A stretch of 37,001 nucleotides of DNA, taken from the NCBI RefSeq assembly GCF_009601025.1, contig NZ_WIVE01000042.1, forward strand, positions 1-37,001, read 5' to 3'. The translations under genes and the position numbers were made by a program. Shown piece after piece: positions 22,623-30,800 of the stretch. Origin of the DNA: Roseospira navarrensis (GTDB lineage Bacteria > Pseudomonadota > Alphaproteobacteria > Rhodospirillales > Rhodospirillaceae). Position 1 is the first letter of the stretch. Every line of letters starts with the position of its first letter. The notes below the pieces were generated by a model. The model was not told where the DNA came from. It saw nothing but the letters and a program-made list of their open reading frames with translations, and did no database searches.

Positions 22623-24668
22623 ATGTCCGGTGCGCCGCCCTTCACCGATCCCAGCCGTGGACTGGCCGCCGCGCCCGTCCTGGAGGCGCTGTTCCATCAA
22701 AACGCGTGTCCGGTGGCGTTTGTCGGGGCCGATCTGGTCATGATCCGGGCCAACGAGACGTTCGCCGCGTTTCTCGGACGGCCCGCCGAGACCCTGGCCG
22801 GGCAGCGCGTGGATGCGCTCGGCCTGCCGGACAGCCTGCTGTGGATGATGGACGAGACGGTCGACGCCGGGCGTCCGGCCGACCTGGCCGACGTCCCCAT
22901 CGGCGCGGCGGGCGGGGAGTCGCCGCGCAGCGCTGCCGTGTGCACCCTTCGGCTGGAGCCGGTGCGCGACGGTGAGGGGCGCTGTTGCGGCGTGCTCCTT
23001 CTGGGGACGGACGTGACGACTCGCCGCCGAACCGCCCGGGCGCTGGCCGAGAAGGAGGCGGAATACCGCCTGTTGGCGGAACAGCAGTCGGCCCTGATGG
23101 TCAAGATCGATGCCGAGGGCCGGTTCCTCTACGTCAACCCGGCCTACTGCGAGACCTTCGGGCGCACGTCGGACGAGCTGATCGGTCAGACCTTCATGCC
23201 GCTGGTGCACGAGGAGGACCGGGCCGCCACGGCCGCGGCCATGGCGCGGCTGGTCGATCCGCCCCACAGCGTCCACCTGGAGCAGCGCGCCTGGACCGTC
23301 CACGGCTGGCGCTGGCTGGCGTGGCAGGACACCGCTCTGGTGGACGAGGCCGGCCGGATTCAGGCCATCATCGGCGTGGCCCACGACATCACTGAGCAGC
23401 GCACGGCGCGGGCGCGCGAGCAGCAGAGCCTGGAGAACCTGCGGGCGTTCTTCACGCTGTCCCAGGACCTGTTGCTGGTGGTGGATGGGCGCGGACGGGT
23501 GCGGGAGATGAACGACGCCGTGACCGACCGTCTGGGGTGGCGGCGCGCCGACCTGCTCGGCCGGTCCGTGTTCCGCCTGCTGGCCCGCCGCAGCCGCGCC
23601 GACGGCCGTGCGCGCATCCGCGCCATTGCCTCGGGCCGGGCGCGCAGCGTGCAGTTCCTGCTGCGCCACCGGGAGGGCGCGCCGGTGCTGGTGGAAACCC
23701 GGGTGGTGGCCGGCACGTGGGACGATGCGCCCGCACTGTTCACCTCCAGCCGGGACCTGTCCGAGCTGTCCCTGCTGCGCGAAAAGTTCGAGCGGGTGTT
23801 CCTGGACAACGCCACCCTGATGGCGATCACCGATCCCCAGACGGGCCGGTTCCTGGATGTCAACAATGCGTTCCTGCGCCTGCTCGACATGGACCGCGCG
23901 GACGTCATCGGACGCACCACGGTCGAGCTGGGGTTCTTCCCGAACGCGGAAGGCCGCCTGGAAATTCTGCGCGACGCAGATGACCGCGCCCGCACCCATC
24001 CGATCGAGATGGGCGTCAAGCTGCCCGACGGGCGCAACATGATCTGCGAATGGACGACGGCGCTCATCACCAGCGGCGGCACGTCCTACCGCCTGACCAT
24101 GCTCAACGACATCTCGCGCCAGCATGAGCTTCTGGTGGAACTGGAATACCAGGCCAACCACGATTCGCTGACCGGGGCCGTCAACCGCCAGCGGGGCGCG
24201 CGGCATCTGGATCATGAGGTGTTGCGCAGCCGGCGGCAGGGCGCGCCGCTGTCGGTCATCCTGGCGGATGTGGATCACTTCAAGGGGATCAACGACCGCC
24301 ACGGGCACGGCGTCGGAGACCGGGTGCTGCAGGAGATCGTGCGCGTGCTCACCGATCGTCTGCGGGAGACCGACATCCTGGCCCGGTGGGGCGGCGAGGA
24401 GTTCGTGATTCTGCTGCCCGATACCGACCGGGACGGCGCGGTGCGCCTGGCGGAGGCGCTGCGGGCAGGGGTGGAGAGTGCGGCGTTCGCGACCGGCGAT
24501 CGTGTGACCCTGAGCCTTGGCGCCGCCCTGCTGCAGGATGGGGAGACCGCCGAAAGCGTGATCGACCGGGCCGACCGGGCGCTGTACCAGGCCAAGCGGG
24601 GCGGCCGGAACCGCGTCGAGGTGGACGGCCAGCCGGTCCATGAGGCGTGTCCCGAGGGCCAGTCCTGA
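22623..24668 (+). CDS. Diguanylate cyclase with N-terminal PAS array
   Basis: A 681-residue sensor that would make cyclic di-GMP from two GTP. There are about four PAS/PAC segments: 15-135, 140-255 (GRFLYVNPAYCETFGRTSDELIG), 270-380 (GRVREMNDAVTDRLGWRRADLLG) and 390-500 (GRFLDVNNAFLRLLDMDRADVIG). A GGDEF domain follows, starting ANHDSLTGAVNR. The active-site motif is GGEEF at 590-594, and RETD exactly five residues before it is an intact inhibitory I-site. There is no membrane helix, so it is cytoplasmic. The ATG at 22623 (MSGAPPF) is chosen. Two further in-frame starts lie upstream and the ribosome-binding sites are weak for all. No phosphodiesterase domain is present. Its position beside glycan genes is suggestive only. 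Confidence 0.92.
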   Translation: MSGAPPFTDPSRGLAAAPVLEALFHQNACPVAFVGADLVMIRANETFAAFLGRPAETLAGQRVDALGLPDSLLWMMDETVDAGRPADLADVPIGAAGGESPRSAAVCTLRLEPVRDGEGRCCGVLLLGTDVTTRRRTARALAEKEAEYRLLAEQQSALMVKIDAEGRFLYVNPAYCETFGRTSDELIGQTFMPLVHEEDRAATAAAMARLVDPPHSVHLEQRAWTVHGWRWLAWQDTALVDEAGRIQAIIGVAHDITEQRTARAREQQSLENLRAFFTLSQDLLLVVDGRGRVREMNDAVTDRLGWRRADLLGRSVFRLLARRSRADGRARIRAIASGRARSVQFLLRHREGAPVLVETRVVAGTWDDAPALFTSSRDLSELSLLREKFERVFLDNATLMAITDPQTGRFLDVNNAFLRLLDMDRADVIGRTTVELGFFPNAEGRLEILRDADDRARTHPIEMGVKLPDGRNMICEWTTALITSGGTSYRLTMLNDISRQHELLVELEYQANHDSLTGAVNRQRGARHLDHEVLRSRRQGAPLSVILADVDHFKGINDRHGHGVGDRVLQEIVRVLTDRLRETDILARWGGEEFVILLPDTDRDGAVRLAEALRAGVESAAFATGDRVTLSLGAALLQDGETAESVIDRADRALYQAKRGGRNRVEVDGQPVHEACPEGQS

Positions 24669-24777
24669 ACCCGCGGCATGTGACGAGGACGGGCAGACGG
24701 GATGTTCGATCCGGAAGGGGGCGAAGGGGGCCTTGTCCTTCACGCGATGTCTTGTTTCGGGCTGATGTCGTTTGTAA

Positions 24778-24871
24778 TGCCGGGCGGGAGTTGCACTCCC
24801 GCCCGGAGCGCTTTCATCCCCATCCATTGGGCGAAACGGTCCGGACGGGGCTGCAAGCCCCGTCCGGCATG
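24778..24871. repeat. Dispersed two-hairpin intergenic repeat, copy B
   Basis: This is the second copy of the block at 16512-16604. Here both stems are perfect: CCGGGCGGGAGT-TGC-ACTCCCGCCCGG and CCGGACGGGGCT-TGCA-AGCCCCGTCCGG. It lies about 110 bp after the diguanylate cyclase stop and could act as its 3'-end structure. The differences between copies fall partly in the stems, so copy A folds less perfectly. Confidence 0.92.
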
Positions 24872-24940
24872 AAGAAGGCCGTTCTTAGCGCTTGGGTCCG
24901 ATGCCGGCGCCGCGACGAGCCGGTGAGCGCCCGTGTCTCG

Positions 24941-24968
24941 TATAATTGATATTGCGAATTATTCGCAA
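24941..24968 (+). promoter_or_regulatory. Consensus -10 box with Fur-like palindromic operator
   Basis: TATAAT at 24941-24946 is a perfect -10. TTGCGAAT-T-ATTCGCAA at 24952-24968 is a perfect 8-1-8 palindrome centred about 14 bases downstream, the position where a repressor would cover the transcription start. The 7-1-7 form with an AAT-N-ATT core is what Fur-family sites look like. No good -35 is seen 17 bases upstream. The surrounding sequence is GC-rich, so this AT-rich patch stands out. Confidence 0.6.
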
Positions 24969-25122
24969 GTGACGTACCGTCGCGCGGGTCAGGGCTGGTG
25001 CGGCCCCGGTCTCGCGGCGCCTGTCTGTGCGCCAACCGGCCTGCCGCGCCGGTCCGGGTCGCGAAACCTTGACCACCTTCCGGCGGCCGGGCCCGTCTCC
25101 CCCGCCCGGTCGCCGGTTTTTT
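24953..25122 (+). ncRNA. Candidate iron-responsive small RNA
   Basis: A transcript starting near 24953 from the promoter with the Fur-like site would run about 170 nt to a strong terminator at 25080-25122. It would fold into GGCGC/GCGCC at 25016-25033 and ACCGGC/GCCGGT at 25035-25053. It then leaves an unpaired segment, 25054-25079, containing ACCTTGACCACCTT, which is complementary to AGG-rich ribosome-binding sites. The terminator hairpin follows. No reading frame with a ribosome-binding site is obvious inside it. The layout is that of a trans-acting sRNA of the RyhB/PrrF functional class, without claiming homology. The alternative is an attenuated leader for the gene at 25168. Confidence 0.5.
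25080..25122 (+). terminator. Rho-independent terminator
   Basis: CCGGCGGCCGGGC (25080-25092) pairs with GCCCGGTCGCCGG (25104-25116) over 13 base pairs, one of them a G-U wobble, with an 11-base loop and six T directly after the stem. It stands 45 bases before the start codon at 25168 and about 410 bases after the diguanylate cyclase stop, so it most naturally ends a separate short transcript. Confidence 0.85.
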
Positions 25123-25167
25123 CAACCCGCGCCGAGGCCGCGCCCCAAGATCACAGAGATCCCCGCC

Positions 25168-25686
25168 ATGTCCCGGACCGTGATTCCCTTTCCCGCCGGC
25201 CCTGTCGCGGCGGGGTCCCCTGGTGAAACCCTGCTGGAGGCCGCGCGCACGTGGCGGCGGTTCCCCGGCTGCCCCGCGCCGTTTCCCGATGGGGTGGTGC
25301 GCCAGCTCGGCGCCGCCGGCCTGCTGGGCGCGTTGATGCCGCTCGATGCGTTGATGGTGGTGCTGGCCGCGCGGGGTCCGGCGGCCCGGCCCCTGGCCCT
25401 GGGCTCGGTGGGCACCCCGGCCGACACCCAGGACGCCCGCCTGCTCGCCGGGGCGCTCGCCCAGGCGGTGCGGGACGGCGCCGCCGGCGACGAGGCCGTG
25501 GAGCGGCTCGCCCGTCGCCTGGACCTCGCCGGTCCGGCCCTGCTGGACAGGGCCCTGCGGCGACTGGGCCGGGCGGTCCGTCCGCGGGTCGCGCGGGGGG
25601 CCTGGCCCGAGGCCGGACGCGGCCTGCCGGTGGATGTGGTCGAGGACATCGGGACGGAGACGGCGCCGCCCCACGCCGCGGAGTGA
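25168..25686 (+). CDS. Hypothetical protein, 172 residues
   Basis: I recognise no family. The predicted protein begins MSRTVIPFPAGPVAAG, is alanine-, leucine- and arginine-rich, and has alternating helical stretches (ARLLAGALAQAVRDGA, AVERLARRLDLAGPALLDRALRRLGRA). It lacks a signal peptide, cysteines or recognisable catalytic motifs. A hydrophobic segment, LGAAGLLGALMPLDALMVVLAA, lies near residues 48-69 and might be a membrane helix or a buried helix. The ATG at 25168 has only a weak AGAG upstream, and the codon use resembles neighbouring genes. It lies 45 bp downstream of a strong terminator, so either it has its own promoter there or its expression depends on readthrough. It could be a small helical cytoplasmic protein. 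Confidence 0.6.
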   Translation: MSRTVIPFPAGPVAAGSPGETLLEAARTWRRFPGCPAPFPDGVVRQLGAAGLLGALMPLDALMVVLAARGPAARPLALGSVGTPADTQDARLLAGALAQAVRDGAAGDEAVERLARRLDLAGPALLDRALRRLGRAVRPRVARGAWPEAGRGLPVDVVEDIGTETAPPHAAE

Positions 25687-25737
25687 GTCCGGGCTCCGAA
25701 CCCGGATGACAGGGGTGTCATGGGTCGAGTCACCGCC

Positions 25738-25884
25738 CGAGATCCTTCGCCGCCGATGGCGGCTCAGGATGACGCATTTCAATTTTAGGGGGTGATCCTG
25801 AGGGAGCCCCCGCGACCATCGGTGCGATGGTCGCGCGCCTTTGCGGCGACGCGACGCGTCGCCGGGGGCGACCGAAGGATCTCG
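25738..25884. repeat. Palindrome-rich intergenic element with 12-bp terminal inverted repeats
   Basis: CGAGATCCTTCG at 25738-25749 and CGAAGGATCTCG at 25873-25884 are exact inverted ends. Inside are GGCTCAGGAT against ATCCTGA, a perfect CGCGACCATCG-GTG-CGATGGTCGCG hairpin (25811-25835), and GGCGACGC-GAC-GCGTCGCC. The GATCCTTCG...CTCAGGATGAC wording is typical of mobile palindromic repeats in alphaproteobacterial spacers. The whole 25687-26068 gap holds no gene that I can support. Confidence 0.8.
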
Positions 25885-26068
25885 TGAGGTGGGGTCCCCT
25901 TCCACCGTGTCACGGAACGGCAATCCCAGTGCGGAGCCCTGGCGGAGTGAGTCCGGGGCTTGAACCTGCGCTTTTCATCAGGCACCATCTCGGGAACGAA
26001 ATGAAGACCGGGAGGCGTGGGCCTGCGCGGCGGTCGCGTCCGGGGGAGAGCGAGGGGGAGGCCGAGCC

Positions 26069-27661
26069 ATGCACCCGACCCGTAGGTCCGTCCTTGCCCG
26101 CAGTGGCGCCGCCGCCGTGGCGGCCCTGACCGGGTTCCCCGCCATCCTGCCCCGCGCCGCCCTCGGCAACACGACCTGGGGCGAGGTGCCGTCCGGCCTG
26201 ATGCCGGCGGGCTTCACGCCCAGCCGAATCCTGGAGATCCACTGCTACGGCGCGCCGTCGATCTGGGAGAATTTCTGGGTGCGCGGGCCGTCGTCCAATC
26301 CCGACTGGCGCGGCTTCGACGCCGAGATGGCGGCCACGGACTGGCTCTGTCCCGCCACCGCATCGGAGCGCCCCACCTCGGAAGGCGTGGTCTCGTTCGG
26401 TCAGGACAGCCTGGGCAACGACATCTTCTGGGGACCGGCGACCCGGCCCCTTTGGGACTCCGGGATCATGGACCGCACCCGCATGGTGGTGCAGAAGCAC
26501 GACTCGCCCGCGATTCCGATCCACGAGGCCGCCATTCCCTACGCCATCACCGGCTCGCGTCTGGGCACGCCGCGGCACGCCGGCATGGGCGCGGCCTTCC
26601 AGCATCGCGGCATGACGCTGGACCCGGGCCGGACCATCCCCCATGCCTATGTGCTCTCGCCCAACAACATCGCCCAGTTCGGCATGACGGACACGGCGGC
26701 GCTGGCCACCGGCACGCATCCCGGCGGATCACGACCGCTGATGGTCAAGATCGGCGGCGCCAGCGACCTGGAGGCGCGGCTCTCCCGCCCCGGCCTGTCG
26801 CCCGCGCGCGACGACCTGCTGGACGCCCTGCGCGGGCAGTACCGCGACCGCCTGCGCCGGCATGGCGCCATGGTGCCGCCGGTGCGCTCGGCCCAGTTCA
26901 CCGCCTACGATGCCGCCGTGGAGTCGCTCTATAACGCGCCGGGGCTGGTGAGCCTGTTCTCGGGCGGGGTGCTGGACGTGGACACCATGCCCTATTGCCT
27001 GAAGCAGGCCGGCGACGCCGACCCCGCCGATGTGGCGAACCGCCCGGCCACGGCCATCGATCTGGCCCGCCGCCTGCTGACCGATCCGGGCAACCCCGCG
27101 CGGCACGTGCTGATCGCCGACGGCGGCGTGGAGAAGATCGCCGGCGGCAGCCAGCCACCCTATGACACCCACGCGAGCGTGGTCAGTTCGGCCTTCGAGC
27201 AGGTGCGGGCCACCAACGCCAACCTGTTCAACATGCTCTATCACCTGTCCCAGGCCATCGATCCCACCGGCACCGATCCGACGCGGATCAACCTGGATGA
27301 CACCATGATCGTCATCAACGCCGAGTTCGGCCGCACGCCCCGGCGCACCAGTTACCAGGGCAACGACCGGGGCCGCGAGCACTGGCCGGCGGGCTATGTG
27401 GCGATCCTGATCGGCGGCCCGATCACGAGCCGCGCGATCGTCGGCGGCATGACCAGCAACCCGGGCGACAGCTCGGACGGCACGGCGCCCGACGGCGCCT
27501 GGTACAAGCCGACCGACATCCGGGGCACCCTGCTGATGGCCGGCGGCGTCTGGCCGTTCGAAAGCGAGCTGTTCGGCACGCTGGACTTCGGGCCGCAAGT
27601 GAACATCGGCAGCGAGACCGGCAACGCCCAGACCATCGCCACCGATATCCTCGGGCTTTGA
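26069..27661 (+). CDS. Tat-exported DUF1501 family protein
   Basis: A 530-residue DUF1501 protein, a branch of the alkaline phosphatase/sulfatase-like superfamily with unknown substrate. The N-terminus TRRSVLARSGAAAVAALTGFPAI is a twin-arginine signal (Arg5-Arg6) with a cleavage region near residue 33, so the folded protein is exported. The late motif VINAEFGRTPRR matches the EFGRTP box of the family, and HWPAGYVAILIGGPI and a GTLLMAGG segment follow as usual. DUF1501 genes normally pair with DUF1549/DUF1553- or DUF1800-type genes, and the next gene fits that habit. The ATG at 26069 follows a purine-rich GGGGGAGGCC stretch. Length is in the family's range. Confidence 0.88.
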   Translation: MHPTRRSVLARSGAAAVAALTGFPAILPRAALGNTTWGEVPSGLMPAGFTPSRILEIHCYGAPSIWENFWVRGPSSNPDWRGFDAEMAATDWLCPATASERPTSEGVVSFGQDSLGNDIFWGPATRPLWDSGIMDRTRMVVQKHDSPAIPIHEAAIPYAITGSRLGTPRHAGMGAAFQHRGMTLDPGRTIPHAYVLSPNNIAQFGMTDTAALATGTHPGGSRPLMVKIGGASDLEARLSRPGLSPARDDLLDALRGQYRDRLRRHGAMVPPVRSAQFTAYDAAVESLYNAPGLVSLFSGGVLDVDTMPYCLKQAGDADPADVANRPATAIDLARRLLTDPGNPARHVLIADGGVEKIAGGSQPPYDTHASVVSSAFEQVRATNANLFNMLYHLSQAIDPTGTDPTRINLDDTMIVINAEFGRTPRRTSYQGNDRGREHWPAGYVAILIGGPITSRAIVGGMTSNPGDSSDGTAPDGAWYKPTDIRGTLLMAGGVWPFESELFGTLDFGPQVNIGSETGNAQTIATDILGL

Positions 27662-27703
27662 GCCGCCGGACCCAGCCCGCCCGGCTGTCCGCCCTGCTTT
27701 TCC

Positions 27704-27777
27704 TGATCGGCGATGACCCGGACTCGTCCGTTTCATCGCCTCCGCCGCTTCGCGGCGCCGGCCCAGTCGGGCCGGTA
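27704..27777. repeat. Dispersed repeat, full copy upstream of the ankyrin-tailed gene
   Basis: Aligned with 18018-18090, it keeps the CATCGCCTCCGCCGC core, GCCGC-TTC-GCGGC and CCGGCCC-AGTC-GGGCCGG. It fills the 142-bp space between the DUF1501 gene and the next start. The conserved stems with changed loops suggest the hairpins matter for the element's spread or function. Confidence 0.85.
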
Positions 27778-27803
27778 TTAGACCGCACGACACGGGGGCC
27801 ACG

Positions 27804-30800
27804 ATGTCGCAGATCGCTCCTTCGACCCACCGCCGTCCGGCTCTCCTGGCCGCGGTGTTCCTGCTGGGGCTGGCCCTCGGCCTCGGCCTGCCGACATCCT
27901 CGGCGCAGGCTCAGGCGGCGGCCTTCCCCGAGCCGATCCCCGACGACAACGGCGACTATGCCTTCGCGCGCGAGGTCGTGCCCCTGCTGCTGGGCCGCAA
28001 GCCGCGCGGTGCTCTGGAGGTCAAGCTGCTCGGCGACATCGCCGCGCTGGAAGGGCGCGCCGCGATGGTCAAGATGCTGACCCGCCGCGAGGAGTTCTAT
28101 ATCCACTGGTCGCGGCTGTTGCTCGACAACCTTCAGGTCCAGCGCGCCGGGCAGCGGCGGCAGGCCAGTGCGTGCTTCGCCGAGCCCATGCGGCGGACAT
28201 CGGACGGCACACCCGTGTTCGACGGCGGATCGCTGGCCCGCTTCATCGCTGCGCAGGATCCGGCCACCGCCAGCGAGCCCGTGGGCGGCGACGGCTTCAA
28301 CATGGCCGACGTGATCCTCTCCGCGTTGCAGGAAGACGACCTGTCGGTGGTCATGCGGGCCCATCTGTTCTCCATGGCGATGGCCCGAGGTCGGTTCACC
28401 TCGCCGGAACGGGCCCGCGCCACCGTGGGCACCACCTTCACCCACGTCTACCTGACCCGTTCCATCGGCTGCCTGGCCTGCCACAACGAGACCTTTTCCG
28501 TCACCGGCCCGGGCTCGGGCTGGGACCGGCTGTACGCGCCGCCCATCAACCTGTCGGGCGCCCTGTTCGGGGCGGCGAGCGGCGGCATGCCGACCAACAC
28601 CTTCAACCTGTTCCGCTCCGATCAGGCGGAGACCGGCGGCACCGGGCTGCGCCCCTGGAACATCGACGCCAGTTGCGTGACCGACCAGCAGGCCAGCGAC
28701 CGGGTGGGCTATCGCGCCCTGTCGCCCAACGGCGGGGCCGGGGTCGCCTTCGCCGGGCTATCGGGCGACGACCTCGGCGTGGTCGCGCTGGAGGACACGC
28801 TGCGCCAGGGCATCGAGAGCTACCGAACGGACGGCCTGCTGCTGACGCCCTCGGGCGGGGATGCCCCGCCCATGCCCGATGACGCGGCGGTGGCCTTCGC
28901 CTATCAGGTCGCCATGACCGTCGTGGACCATGTGTGGGAGGACCTGACCGGCGAGCGCCTGACCATCGCGCTGTACTTCCCGCGCAACGAGGCCCAGCGC
29001 GATGCCCTGTGGAACCTGACCGAAAACGTGTTTCTGGCCGACGACTGGTCCCTGAGCAGCCTGCTCGCCACCGTGCTGACCAGCGGCTACACCAACCGGC
29101 GCGCGCCCGACAACACGGTGAACGACACCTATGTGCTGCCCATGATCCTGGATCCGTGGGTGGCCAAGGACCCGCGCCTGCCCGATTCGGCCTTCGACGA
29201 TCCCAATGACCCGCGCCTGTTCCACAACGGGCAGGGCGAGGTGATCCACCGGCACGCGCCGCTGACCCTGCTCACCATGGTGTCGCGGGCGCTGGACTGG
29301 CCGGATCCGAACCCGTACGGCGGCTCCGGGTATCCCTCGTCGTCGTTCATGCGGGATATCGGCCAGTTCTGGTCCCAGGATCGCACCGGCACACGGGGTG
29401 TCGATTTCCAGTCCCTGCTGGCGTGGGAGGCCACCCTCGGCACCTGCGAGAAACCGCCCGGGGTCTCCACCGACTGGATCGACCGCCTGATGGACGCCAT
29501 CGCGGTCTATGACGCCGAGAACCCCTATCGGCCGTTGATCCTGGAAGACGTCATCCTGACCCTGAAGGACTGGGTGATCCAGCAAGGGTGGATCGAGGAC
29601 ACGGCCGCGCAGGACACGGGACTGGCGGAGATCGCGGCCCTGAGCGCCGTGTTCAGCGCGGACACCAGCCTGACCGTGCCGATGACCGCGCCCACCACCC
29701 TGTTCACGCCCGCCGACCTGGAGGGCAAGCTGCGCGAGGTCTGCGGCGCATTGCTGCAGTCGCCGCAGTTCATGCTGACCGGCATTTCCGCGGCCCGCCC
29801 GCTGGAGATTCCGCGCCTGCGGGTCTGCAACGAGCCCGACGATTGCTCGTACCAGGAGATGTGCGAGAGCTACGCCGACACCCTCGCCGACGCCAGCCGC
29901 TACATCGACTGCCTGGAGGACGACGTCGTGCCCGGCAGCGGCCCGGGTGTGGCGGACCGGGGCGATCCGTGCCGCGTGACGGTGTCCGTCGGGGGCCATC
30001 AAGTGCTTCGGGTGCTGAACATCTGCGAGTTTGTGCCGAATCCGCTCATCGAGTGCCTGCGGGGCGACCTGCCGGGGCTGGGCGGCGGCGGCGTGCCGGG
30101 TCCGATCCGCCTGGGCAACGACTGCCGGCCGGACATTCCCCGCTGCGATCCGCGCTGTTCCATCGGGGCGCAGGCGGGCGGCGGTCTGCCCGGGTTGGAG
30201 GGCGGCCCCAGGGATGGCCCCGGGGGCCTGCTGGGCGGCGGCGAACTGGGCCTGCCCTGCTGCGGCGGCGGGGGCATGCGGCCCTTCGACCGCCTGGATC
30301 CGGAGACCCTGCTCGGCTGGCTGGAGGGCGCCGAGATCCTGACCGCGCGCGGGGCCGGCATCCTGCCGCGCGGCAAGGACGTGGTGCTGCCGCTGGAGCC
30401 CGGCACGCGCCTGTCCTTCGGCGATATCCTCGTGCTGCCGCCCGAGGCCACCGTGGAGGCGCGGGGTCCGGCGGGCCGGGTCGTGCTGGGCGGGGCCGGT
30501 GGTGGCCCCGAGGGGATGCGGCCGGGCCTGCGGCCCAAGGACCTGTCGCTGCTGGACGCCGTCCGGCGTGGCGACGGTCCGGCGGTCACGGCCCTCCTGA
30601 AGGACGGCGCCAACCCCCTGAGCGTGGACCGCGAGGGCCGCACGGCCCTGACCATCGCCGCCGAGCGCCGCGACACCCGCATCCTGCGCGAGTTGCTGCA
30701 GCGCGGAACGTCGATCGGCCGGCCGGATGCCCGGGGGCTGACCGCGTTCGAGGCGGCGCGCCTCGCCCGCAATCCCGAGGCCGCCCGCCTGCTGGAGCGC

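Noticed and set aside
22518-24827. A 769-codon minus-strand open frame opposite the diguanylate cyclase
   Set aside because: It is the antisense shadow of a clear PAS/GGDEF gene. It has no family motifs and arises from high GC third positions.
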